Part shown: positions 1-6,341 of the stretch, piece by piece | Layout: each line of letters starts with the position of its first letter | Position numbering within the stretch: position 1 is the stretch's first letter | DNA from: an uncultured Clostridia bacterium | GTDB taxonomy: Bacteria; Bacillota; Clostridia; UBA1381 | DNA: 12,433 bases | Reading direction: 5' to 3' | NCBI GenBank assembly: GCA_934454215.1 | Contig: CAKSGG010000096.1 | Coordinates: 1-12,433 of the forward strand | Notes under the pieces: model-generated | The model's input: only the letters and a program-made list of their open reading frames with translations | What the model was told of the DNA's origin: nothing | Databases searched by the model: none | Made by a program: the position numbers and the translations under genes

Positions 1-81
1 AGCAAGGAAGAGCTGGCGCGCGAGCTGAGCGCCGAGTACCGCGCCATCAACGAAGCGGCGAATGGCGAAGCGCAAGGATAG
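1..81 (+). CDS. C-terminal end of an unidentified, probably phage, protein (5' end outside window)
   Basis: Frame 1 is open from the window edge and ends at TAG 79-81, giving 26 residues that are charged and helical-looking (begin SKEELARELS, end NGEAQG). The piece is too short to assign by itself. A possible next gene starts inside it at 62, the tight overlap usual in phage operons, and phage head genes follow, so a portal or terminase tail is plausible. That identity is inference only. Confidence 0.5.
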   Translation, partial: SKEELARELSAEYRAINEAANGEAQG

Positions 82-93
82 CAATGAGGCTCC
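62..93 (+). pseudogene. Possible start of a second phage gene, cut short
   Basis: ATG at 62 overlaps the end of the preceding frame by 20 bases and reads MAKRKDSNEAPV, a plausible phage protein start with a weak purine-rich stretch (GAAG) before it. Around 81-95 the sequence becomes recognisable ADP-ribosylglycohydrolase in a different frame, so this gene seems to be lost after about a dozen codons. The end coordinate is approximate. The call rests only on overlap and amino-acid flavour. Confidence 0.3.
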
Positions 94-456
94 GGTGAAC
101 GCGACAACGGTAACGGTTCACCCATGCGCATCACTCCCCCAGCGTTCACCGATGCGACGGACAAAGAGGTCAGCAAGGTCTCCGCGATCACGCACGACCA
201 CAGAACGTCAACCGACGCATGCATCATATTTGTCAAACTGATGAGAAATGTGATGAACGACGCGCTCCCCTCGTGGGCGCTGCAGCTGAAAAGCGCGCCC
301 GAGCAGGAAATCAGATCAGGTGGCTTCGTGCGCGACACCCTTAAGGCCGCCAGCTGGTGCTTTGTCAACACCAGCAGTTACGAAGATTGCGTCCTTGCCG
401 CCGTCAACCTGGGCGGCGACACCGATACCACAGCGGCTGTCGCAGGTGAGCTCGTC
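88..456 (+). pseudogene. ADP-ribosylglycohydrolase (DraG-like) internal/C-terminal fragment
   Basis: The frame beginning near 88 reads DNGNGSPMRI at about 103-132, then a SAITHDHRTS stretch and GGFVRDTLKAASWCF, and finally NLGGDTDTTAAVAG near 406-447. These are hallmarks of the DraG/ADP-ribosylhydrolase family, which removes ADP-ribose from modified proteins; the GDTDT Asp residues bind the metal pair. The N-terminal half is missing (TGA at 85-87 in this frame). After about residue GELVGG the frame runs into DNA that encodes a phage scaffold on the other strand, so the C-terminus is foreign as well. The open frame continues to 657 by chance. No start or RBS fits, so it is a broken remnant. 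ADP-ribosylglycohydrolases also occur as immunity proteins in toxin systems, but nothing here proves that role. Confidence 0.8.
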
Positions 457-633
457 GGCGGCTTTAGCCTCCTCGAGCTGCTTGCGCAGGCCCTCGGCCT
501 CCTCGGCACCCCCCCTGTAGCGGTCGCGCTCGGCCTTCAGGCCGTCGACGCTCTCAACGTGCTCCTCGATGATCTGCTCGATCTCCTCGTCCTCGATGCC
601 CATTGCCTTGAGCATCTTCCGCGTCAGTGCCAC
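316..633 (-). pseudogene. Truncated phage GP20-type capsid scaffold protein
   Basis: A GTG start at 631-633 is preceded on the minus strand by a strong RBS (GAGGAAAAGGGG). The protein starts MALTRKMLKAMGIEDEEIEQ, followed by HVESVDGLKAERDRY and a coiled-coil LRKQLEEAKAADE. This is the N-terminus of the GP20 minor structural/scaffold family, which organises capsid assembly and is normally roughly 150-200 residues. Only about 60 residues are authentic. From about 446-460 leftwards the frame reads the antisense of the ADP-ribosylglycohydrolase fragment and stops at 316. The gene is therefore a chimera that has lost its C-terminus. It lies downstream of the HK97-gp10-like gene in the same direction, in keeping with a phage head operon. 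Confidence 0.72.
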
Positions 634-740
634 GTTTTCCCCTTTTCCTCGTATTGACCGGGGCGCCGGCAATCCGTCGCGGCCTCCCCGTGCGGCAGTC
701 CGTCGCCGCGGCGACATCGCCAGGCGCGCGTAACGCGACC

Positions 741-1214
741 CTAGCCGCCGAGGTGCTTGCGGAAGATTGAGCGGTATGTGGATGCGTGGTCCTCGGCCGC
801 CGGCTTGAGGTAGGGCTGCGGCCTCTGGTGCCTTGTCCCCAGCTCGACATATGGCGCGTACTCGACGTTCGTGCCGATGACGGCGTACTTGCCGTCCGCG
901 TCTACGATGTGGGTGATGGAGTTGCGCAGGCGGCCGGTATCGACCGGGCAGACGCGCTTGGCGTAGCCCTCCGCGACGAGGCCGACCTCCTCCAGCGCGG
1001 CGACGAGCGCCCGGTCGATGGCGTCGACGATGGCCTCGCGGTTGTCGGCGCGCACCTCGACGAGCCCGGAGATGTCGGAGGCGGTCAGGCCCTTGGCACT
1101 GCCGCGCGTGAAGCCCTTGGCGCTCATTCCCTCCGCGACGGCGCCGTTGCGGTCGGTCCACGTGTCGTTCTTGGCGCTCCACTTCTCCTTGCCGACCTTT
1201 CGCGGCGCGGCCAT
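741..1214 (-). CDS. HK97-gp10-like phage head-tail connector / minor capsid protein
   Basis: 157 residues from ATG 1212-1214, which overlaps the upstream stop by one base (TGATG). The C-terminal half carries the family signature: CPVDTGRLRNSITH, then EYAPYVELGT and RPQPYLKPAAEDH, ending RSIFRKHLGG. The HK97-gp10 family completes the head-tail junction or closes the tail top in siphophages. The N-terminal part includes an amphipathic region (VDAIDRALVAALEEVG) typical of these proteins. The reading frame is intact and translationally coupled to the small Cys-rich gene upstream. Expression would depend on minus-strand transcription entering from about 1485; I see no clear promoter there. Confidence 0.82.
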   Translation of the reverse strand: MAAPRKVGKEKWSAKNDTWTDRNGAVAEGMSAKGFTRGSAKGLTASDISGLVEVRADNREAIVDAIDRALVAALEEVGLVAEGYAKRVCPVDTGRLRNSITHIVDADGKYAVIGTNVEYAPYVELGTRHQRPQPYLKPAAEDHASTYRSIFRKHLGG

Positions 1215-1435
1215 CAGCCCAGCACCTCCGTGCCGTAGCCCACGCGGCCGGACACGTCCACCTCGCACGCCTCGACGGCCTGCACGGGCGCGCCGGGGAT
1301 GCCCATGGTGCAGCCGTCGCCCGGCCCCACCTCGTCGCCCCGCACGGTGCATATCAGCACGTCGGGCTGGGTGAAGTCGAAGCCGAGCCTGATGGCGCAG
1401 TCGGAGCATCGCTTGCATTCGGTTATGGGGTTCAT
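1214..1435 (-). CDS. Small Cys-rich phage protein of unknown function
   Basis: 73 residues from ATG 1433-1435, chosen because GAGGGAGGA lies 4-5 bases upstream on the minus strand; an upstream in-frame ATG at 1477 lacks such a site. The N-terminus has closely spaced cysteines (TECKRCSDCAIRLGF), then a third pair area (LICTVRG, GDGCTMG), so a small metal-binding fold is possible. I do not recognise a family. It is coupled to the HK97-gp10-like gene (one-base overlap) and lies just downstream of a terminator for the MuF cassette, suggesting a small accessory head-operon gene. Confidence 0.65.
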   Translation of the reverse strand: MNPITECKRCSDCAIRLGFDFTQPDVLICTVRGDEVGPGDGCTMGIPGAPVQAVEACEVDVSGRVGYGTEVLG

Positions 1436-1485
1436 GGGGTCCTCCCTCGCTCGGGAGGATGTTCCCGCCGCGGTCACGCGGCATG

Positions 1486-1508
1486 AAAAAGCCCCGCCGG
1501 GGCGGGGC
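1486..1508 (-). terminator. Rho-independent terminator after the acidic small gene (minus strand)
   Basis: On the minus strand GCCCCGCC, a 2-base centre and GGCGGGGC form an 8-bp GC stem followed by TTTTT. It begins 8 bases beyond the stop of the 1516-1758 gene, so it ends the MuF/acidic-protein transcript. Confidence 0.85.
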
Positions 1509-1515
1509 CTGTTGA

Positions 1516-1758
1516 CTAGCTATTTAGTTCGCTCTCGAATATCTCGACTATATCGGCCTCTAGAGCGTCCTCGAACTTGTCTGGGCCGAACAGCTCGTAG
1601 TACTCCCTGCGATTCTCGTCGTCGTATTTGGCCTCTTCAAGCCAAAGGTCCTGGATGGCCTGCGGCTTGGAGTCGAGGACGTGGCCTATGGCGTCGATGT
1701 CGTCGCGGCCCGCGCGGTAGTCGATGGCTTCGTTCAAGATGCTACGCAATATGCTCAA
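1516..1758 (-). CDS. Small acidic protein, candidate immunity protein for the MuF cassette
   Basis: 80 residues if translation starts at TTG 1756-1758. An AGGA lies 12 bases upstream, and this start overlaps the end of the MuF/JAB gene by 17 bases. A TTG at 1770 sits too close to that site; an open frame extends to 1830 without support. The protein is strongly acidic (LEEAKYDDENRREYYELFG, ADIVEIFESELNS) and mostly helical. I know no family match. Position directly after a MuF C-terminal effector-like domain and before a terminator fits the toxin-immunity order of polymorphic toxin cassettes; that role is inference. Confidence 0.6.
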   Translation of the reverse strand: MSILRSILNEAIDYRAGRDDIDAIGHVLDSKPQAIQDLWLEEAKYDDENRREYYELFGPDKFEDALEADIVEIFESELNS

Positions 1759-2575
1759 TTTCGAAACCAATCCTTTCCCGAATCGCGCGGAGCAGCCTCT
1801 TGCCGCCGTGGTAGAGGCCGCAGATCTCATCCAAGTCGCCTTGAGTCACATTATAAATCGAATCTGGCTCGGATACCTTCCTGAAGGTGTAGATGCTCCC
1901 GTCATGAGCTGCGATGATTCCCAGCGAGCAGCCCTTATCGCCGACAGCCCGCAAGTCGGCCGCGCTCGGGATGCCCGATTTCGGGTGGTTGTGGAGGAGC
2001 GCGACGCGCCGACCGTCCTCGATGGCGGCGGCGACTTTCTTGCCGAACTTCGCCGGGGGCACAACGGCGCTGCCGACGCTCGAGTTCACGCAGCTTGTCA
2101 CGGTCCTACCGGTCGCTAGGTCGATGGCGTACAGGTCCTCGCCGTTCGTCCCGCCGCGGTGCGTGAGGATGCGCTTGATGCTCGCGTGGACGCCGTCTGC
2201 CGCGTCGCCGCCGACGGCGCCCGCCACTTTCGCCCTGTAGCCCTTGGAGGCGACCTTGGACATGTCGACCGCATACTCCCCTGAGTGCTCGATCGGATGC
2301 AGTCCCTTCGGACCCGCCCCCTCACGGGCCGACCAGAGCGCCGTGTCCAGCACCTTCTGCTGGTCACCGGCGCTCATCTTGCGGAACGAGCCGGACGGTA
2401 TGCCGTAGTCCTCGAGCTGCCGCGAGAGCCGCTTTCGTGCCTCGGTTCTGGATACGCCGGCCACGTCCAGCTTGCGCTTGGTGCCGGGCATCTCCATGAA
2501 CTCGGAGATGGTGCGGTTCGCGGGCTTGGCGCCGGTGACGGCGGGCTTTCCGGCCCTCCATTCCTCGTAGGTCAT
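1742..2575 (-). CDS. MuF-type phage minor head protein, C-terminal part with JAMM/JAB metalloprotease-like domain (5'-truncated)
   Basis: 277 residues counted from ATG 2575; the same frame runs upstream to a TAG at 2613-2615 and includes KRWSRLPEGMTYEEW, a segment usually internal to MuF/SPP1-gp7 minor head proteins. The ATG is therefore probably an internal Met and the N-terminal head domain is absent. Residues 1-90 are the charged MuF-type linker. Residues about 140-235 form a compact domain with H195-N-H197, S204 and D207 (HNHPKSGIPSAAD), matching the HxH...SxxD zinc motif of JAMM/JAB isopeptidase-like enzymes, with six rather than seven residues between H197 and S204. MuF proteins of Firmicutes phages commonly carry variable C-terminal enzymatic or toxin domains, and this looks like one. 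The small acidic gene follows with overlap. Confidence 0.72.
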   Translation of the reverse strand: MTYEEWRAGKPAVTGAKPANRTISEFMEMPGTKRKLDVAGVSRTEARKRLSRQLEDYGIPSGSFRKMSAGDQQKVLDTALWSAREGAGPKGLHPIEHSGEYAVDMSKVASKGYRAKVAGAVGGDAADGVHASIKRILTHRGGTNGEDLYAIDLATGRTVTSCVNSSVGSAVVPPAKFGKKVAAAIEDGRRVALLHNHPKSGIPSAADLRAVGDKGCSLGIIAAHDGSIYTFRKVSEPDSIYNVTQGDLDEICGLYHGGKRLLRAIRERIGFEIEHIA

Positions 2576-2615
2576 GCCCTCGGGCAGTCTGCTCCAGCGT
2601 TTGTCGTCGCCCTAG

Positions 2616-2948
2616 TCCACACCCCGCGGCGAGACGTGCGGATTCTGCTTCATGCTCGCGTCGTTTGGCTTCTACGCCAAGACCGAGGAAGCGGCTGAGC
2701 ACTCGCACGCACACTGCGACTGCCGAATCGTTCCCGACTTCGACGGGGCGACGACGGTCAAGGGGTACGACCCTGACGGGATGTACGAGAGGCATAACGA
2801 CTGCTCGGCCGCACTCGGAGGGCGCAATGGCATCGCCTCCGACTGGTACGCAATGCCGGAGGACGAACGCGATGCGCTCGTGAGGCGCCACGGCAACAGG
2901 GGGGAAGCGCACACCGCCTACCTCAACAATCGCTCGCATCAGAGATAG
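2616..2948 (+). pseudogene. MuF-type minor head protein fragment (internal region, 5'-truncated)
   Basis: The plus-strand frame opens after TAG 2613-2615 and at once reads STPRGETCGFCFMLAS, then HSHAHCDCRIVPDFDG and KGYDPDGMYE. The paired-Cys and HCDC motifs are typical of the conserved central region of MuF/SPP1-gp7 minor head proteins. The N-terminal domain is missing, and the first Met (2652) is an internal residue. The frame ends at TAG 2946-2948; the following toxin-like sequence is in another frame. It abuts the 5' end of the minus-strand MuF fragment, so the two MuF pieces lie back to back. Confidence 0.72.
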
Positions 2949-3414
2949 AACTACGCGATCCGTCTTGGTACGCAGGCGGCGAGCATAAAGGCATAACGTT
3001 CACGGGCGATGTGGTGAGGTGCGACAAGGCAAAGAGATGGAGGGTAGACCCCGGAGAGAGGAGAACCACAGAGAAGCTGGCGGCTCTGAACTACAAGACT
3101 GAGTTCTGGGAAGACGAGGTGCATCTAAAGAACACGAACGCACAGGGGAAACGACCGTAAGCCGCGCCGACCTGTCCACAGGCATCGAAATCAAGACCGT
3201 GTACACGTCGAAATCGGAGAACACGTTCAAGTCGCACATGAAGTCCGTGGCCAACAAGAGCGGAGTGCGGTTCGCCGTCTTCGACGTCAGCGAGAACAAG
3301 TCGGTCACCGACAGCCAAGCCGAAGCGTGGATACGCAAGCACATGAAGAGGTATGGAATCGCTGAAGTGCGGATGCTGAGGCACGACGGGTCGCTCCAAA
3401 CGATAAAAAAATAG
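2939..3414 (+). pseudogene. Frameshifted nuclease-toxin-like C-terminal domain of a MuF cassette
   Basis: A first frame covers about 2939-3160 (SEIELRDPSWYAGGEHKGIT to NTNAQGKRP, TAA 3158-3160). A second frame, open 3103-3414, carries ADLSTGIEIKTVYTSK, then NTFKSHMKSV and GVRFAVFDVSENKS, and ends LRHDGSLQTIKK. Joined by a -1 shift near 3157 they give a continuous GKR..ADLSTGIEIKTV segment. That pattern (xAD, then E-x-K, then a helix and a VxFDV strand) resembles the CdiA-C/PBECR-type RNase toxins found at the ends of phage MuF proteins. The catalytic assignment is tentative. Either an indel inactivated the gene, or the frame change is a sequencing error. A GTG at 3199 could start a 71-residue piece, but no RBS supports it. 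Confidence 0.5.
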
Positions 3415-3478
3415 GCGGGAACTGCATGTCTCAATAGGTGAGTCAAACAGCTTCCACCTAATTTCATCATACCGCACG

Positions 3479-3500
3479 GCCGCCCACGGGCGGCTTTTTT
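3479..3500 (+). terminator. Rho-independent terminator after the MuF toxin-like cassette (plus strand)
   Basis: GCCGCCC and GGGCGGC form a 7-bp stem around AC, followed by TTTTTT. It lies 65 bases past the toxin-like stop. Its tail (TTTTTTCATGCCG) closely matches the tail of the minus-strand terminator at 1486-1508. Confidence 0.85.
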
Positions 3501-3630
3501 CATGCCGAAAAACGCCAAGCAAGCCAAATCTCACGCCCGTGGGACACTGCCGCGCGACAGGGCCGCGCGGCCCGAAACGCACATCTAGGGGACTTGGCCG
3601 CACGACCAGCCCGACGGACCGCACAGTCCG

Positions 3631-3661
3631 GGAAAGGACGCGACATGGCAGAGGAACAGTC
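3631..3661 (+). pseudogene. Start of a phage-like gene cut off by the CRISPR array
   Basis: GGAAAGGA at 3631-3638 is followed six bases later by ATG 3645-3647, which reads MAEEQS and then runs into the first degenerate CRISPR repeat. A well-formed RBS and start with no gene behind it suggests that a phage gene lost its body here. The frame continues through repeat and spacer DNA to 3785 only by chance. Which gene it was cannot be told from five or six codons. Confidence 0.5.
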
Positions 3662-5273
3662 GCATGATTACCAGTTAGATCGACACTGCTCCAAAACCAG
3701 AATGCCGCCATCTGGTCCGCGCTGTTCGTTTGATTACCAGCTAGATCGACACTGCCCCAAAACAAAGCCTTTGAGACGGTCGTAGGGCGCATGTTTGATT
3801 ACCAGTTAGATCGACACTGCTCCAAAACTCGGCGGTTTGGGTGAACGCCTGTGTGTGGTTCGATTACCAGCTAAATCGACACTGCTCCAAAACTATTGCG
3901 CCTTTATTTTAATCGTCTCGGAAGTTCGATTACCAGCTAGATCGACACTGCTCCAAAACTCGCGGGACCATACGACGGTGATCGGCGCGGTTCGATTACC
4001 AGCTAGATCGACACTGCTCCAAAACAGCAAATATATTCCGATTTGTTTGGACGTGTTCGATTACCAGCTAGATCGACACTGCTCCAAAACAAGGTGATGT
4101 AGTTGTTCGATGCCTTGTCTGTTCGATTACCAGCTAGATCGACACCGCTCCAAAACATGTGCTTCGACAACTTCGAGCAGTTCACGGTTCGATTACCAGC
4201 TAGATCGACACTGCTCCAAAACGGTGTAGGAGTGGCCACCGGCGTTTCCGGGTTCGATTACCAGCTAGATCGACACTGCTCCAAAACCTCGTCCATGGCC
4301 TTCTTGACGTCGGCCAGGTTCGATTACCAGCTAGATCGACACTGCTCCAAAACAACCTTTGTCAACCGCTACCGCTATATTACGTTCGATTACCAGCTAG
4401 ATCGACACTGCTCCAAAACGCAAGGATTAGGCTGTATAGCCGCTTCAGCGTTCGATTACCAGCTAGATCGACACTGCTCCAAAACTGGTCATTGATTCCT
4501 CCTCCTAATCGAGTAGTTCGATTACCAGCTAGATCGACACTGCTCCAAAACGGGCTTGTCTTCGATCGGCTGAAATGCAAGTTCGATTACCAGCTAGATC
4601 GACACTGCTCCAAAACCCATTAGAAGCCTCCCAGCAGGTCGTCGTGTTCGATTACCAGCTAGATCGACACTGCTCCAAAACGCGATGAGCCGTCGGTTCC
4701 ACGCCATGTCCGTTCGATTACCAGCTAGATCGACACTGCTCCAAAACACGGCCTTGAGCACGCAATCGGCATATGAGTTCGATTACCAGCTAGATCGACA
4801 CTGCTCCAAAACCGTCGAGACGCTCGACAGCGACTCCGAGGAGTTCGATTACCAGCTAGATCGACACTGCTCCAAAACTTATCATCGTATCGACAGCCGA
4901 CCTTGAGAGTTCGATTACCAGCTAGATCGACACTGCTCCAAAACAAGACTCGTGTGTCGACACATATACGGCGAGTTCGATTACCAGCTAGATCGACACT
5001 GCTCCAAAACCTGTCGGCGTGCCGATGCCCGAGCTCATGGGTTCGATTACCAGCTAGATCGACACTGCTCCAAAACGACGGAGACGTGGGCCACGGGCCG
5101 CGCCTTGTTCGATTACCAGCTAGATCGACACTGCTCCAAAACTTAGAATCGGCCACACCAGTCGTTGCGAAGTTCGATTACCAGCTAGATCGACACTGCT
5201 CCAAAACTTGCGGCGCGAGCGGGCGAGTGCGCGACGGGTTCGATTACCAGCTAGATCGACACTGCTCCAAAAC
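3662..5273 (-). CRISPR. Subtype II-A CRISPR array, 25 repeats and 24 spacers
   Basis: Repeats are 36 bases and spacers 29-30 bases. On the transcribed (minus) strand each repeat begins GTTTTGGAGCAGTGTCG and ends GGTAATCGAAC; on the plus strand it ends CTCCAAAAC. First repeat copies start at 3662, 3728, 3793, 3858 and 3924; the last are 5041, 5107, 5172 and 5238. Most copies are identical. Variants cluster at the low-coordinate end: 3662 (first four bases changed, and T for C at CAGTTA), 3728 (GTTTG start, and CCCC for CTCC), 3793 (GTTTG start and CAGTTA), 3858 (CTAAAT). One internal copy at 4121 has CACCGC. Degeneration on that side marks it as the old trailer end, so the leader is at 5274 beside csn2 and transcription is minus, the same direction as the cas genes. 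No two spacers look alike. Confidence 0.98.
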
Positions 5274-5328
5274 CATTGGAGCAAAATCCCTACTGCGACG
5301 AGACGTTCAATCTAACCGGCCAGTTCTT
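5274..5328 (-). promoter_or_regulatory. Short CRISPR leader between csn2 and the first repeat
   Basis: Only 55 bases separate the csn2 stop (5329-5331) from the leader-proximal repeat (ends 5273). No terminator lies between them, so the array may be read partly from the cas operon. I see TTGAAA- and TTGAAC-like -35 candidates but no well-spaced -10. The leader end (TTTTGCTCCAATG on the minus strand) pairs perfectly over 8 bases with the beginning of the repeat. This is where Cas1-Cas2 should insert new spacers. Confidence 0.7.
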
Positions 5329-6009
5329 TCAATGCTCTAAAAACTGCAGGTCAACCGTTAGTTTATGCTCATGTCCGTAAGCTATGGTATCTTTTTTATT
5401 CTCCAGGAGTAACAGACTCAACTTAAGGAAAAACACGTGGTCATAAAGCGTTTGCAACTCATTTTCCGTCAAAAAAGTTTTGAGATTTACAAATACGATT
5501 GTCTTTCTGCAGCCAGCGTCAAGAGCAAATGAAAGAAAATTCAGCAGATTATCAAGGAACGATTTATCTTCTTGAGGCGCTACGCCAAATCCCAAAAACT
5601 TGAGGTAGCGCTTCAAATCCCATTCTAAACCAAACCCCAAGTCGGCATTAAAACCAAGATTCAATCCACCCAAACGCAGCTTTATTGCTCGTTCAGCCTC
5701 TTCCACTTGCATACGCAAATCTTCGTCTTCGAGGAACTCACGCTCTACCTTCTTGGTGACAGCGGTCACAAACGCACGGTCATCCCATGGAAGATTCAGC
5801 GCATCTGGCACCACCATTAGAGCGCTGCCGGGCTTGATCTCCTCGTCGTCTTTCCAAAGGGAATAAGGCTCCAACGCCTGGCGCCCCAATCCGTTTTGCA
5901 AAGAAGCTGCAATCCGTGCGAATAGAGCCGAGTTCTCGACTTGCAGAACCGAAGTCTCCCCCGCGGTTAGCTCCACTGGGTTTTCAAGTCCCGAAAACAC
6001 GAGCTTCAT
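5329..6009 (-). CDS. csn2: CRISPR-associated protein Csn2 (subtype II-A)
   Basis: 226 residues, the size of the short Csn2 form. Csn2 is a ring-shaped tetramer that binds double-stranded DNA ends and is needed, with Cas1, Cas2 and Cas9, for spacer acquisition in subtype II-A. The N-terminus (MKLVFSGLENPVELTAGE) and the central segment DLGFGLEWDLKRYLKFLGFG fit the family. A P-loop-like but non-ATPase fold follows, with KTIVFVNLKTFLTENEL near residues 168-184 and the usual LSLLLLENK strand near the C-terminus. ATG 6007-6009 overlaps the cas2 stop by four bases (ATGA), so the two are coupled. It is the last cas gene before the leader and defines the subtype. Confidence 0.96.
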   Translation of the reverse strand: MKLVFSGLENPVELTAGETSVLQVENSALFARIAASLQNGLGRQALEPYSLWKDDEEIKPGSALMVVPDALNLPWDDRAFVTAVTKKVEREFLEDEDLRMQVEEAERAIKLRLGGLNLGFNADLGFGLEWDLKRYLKFLGFGVAPQEDKSFLDNLLNFLSFALDAGCRKTIVFVNLKTFLTENELQTLYDHVFFLKLSLLLLENKKDTIAYGHEHKLTVDLQFLEH

Positions 6010-6341
6010 AAAACCAGAAGCTCCTCCATCGTGTCTATCTCCTCATGGGTCTCACGTTTGCCCGCAATGTACTCCATGGTCGAAAACTGAGACTCAGTCA
6101 CGCGAAGGACCTGCACGAGGCCGGACGGCGGACGATGCTTCCTGAGTCTTTGCACCGCGCTTCCCGCCGCCCCATCATTAACAACAAGCTTTGCATACAC
6201 GGACTCCTGGAGCATAAGATAGCCATCTTTAAGAAGAAACTTACGGAATACTCGATAGTCTTTTCTCTGTGCAGGAGTATCGACGGGCAAATCAAAGAAG
6301 ACGACAAGCCTCATATATCTGATCCTTTCCCCGGCACTCAT
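6006..6341 (-). CDS. cas2: CRISPR-associated protein Cas2
   Basis: 111 residues. The core MRLVVFFDLPVDT has the ferredoxin-like first strand of Cas2, with Asp17 at the conserved position; KDYRVFRKFLLKDGYLMLQES and SVYAKLVV follow as in subtype II-A Cas2. A later in-frame ATG (residue 10) is possible, but ATG 6339-6341 overlaps the cas1 stop by four bases, and streptococcal Cas2 proteins have a similar short extension (RYMR). Cas2 is the dimeric bridge of the Cas1-Cas2 integrase. Coupling on both sides shows one operon. Confidence 0.97.
   Translation of the reverse strand: MSAGERIRYMRLVVFFDLPVDTPAQRKDYRVFRKFLLKDGYLMLQESVYAKLVVNDGAAGSAVQRLRKHRPPSGLVQVLRVTESQFSTMEYIAGKRETHEEIDTMEELLVL

Noticed and set aside
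460..657. C-terminal half of the plus-strand frame 124-657 (Leu-rich)
   Set aside because: It is the antisense of the GP20 scaffold coding sequence; only the first part is hydrolase.
3502..3588. 28-codon frame MPKNAKQAKS... directly after the plus-strand terminator
   Set aside because: No RBS (its start follows the T-run) and no recognisable product.
1..3661. Self-targeting spacers against the local phage remnants
   Set aside because: Reading several of the 24 spacers by eye against this region on both strands showed no match; a proper search of the whole genome was not possible.
3594..5340. Open frames of 60-145 codons on both strands through the array (repeated LPARSTLLQN or FWSSVDLAGNRT units)
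   Set aside because: They are translations of the 36-base CRISPR repeats and spacers and have no starts or RBS.
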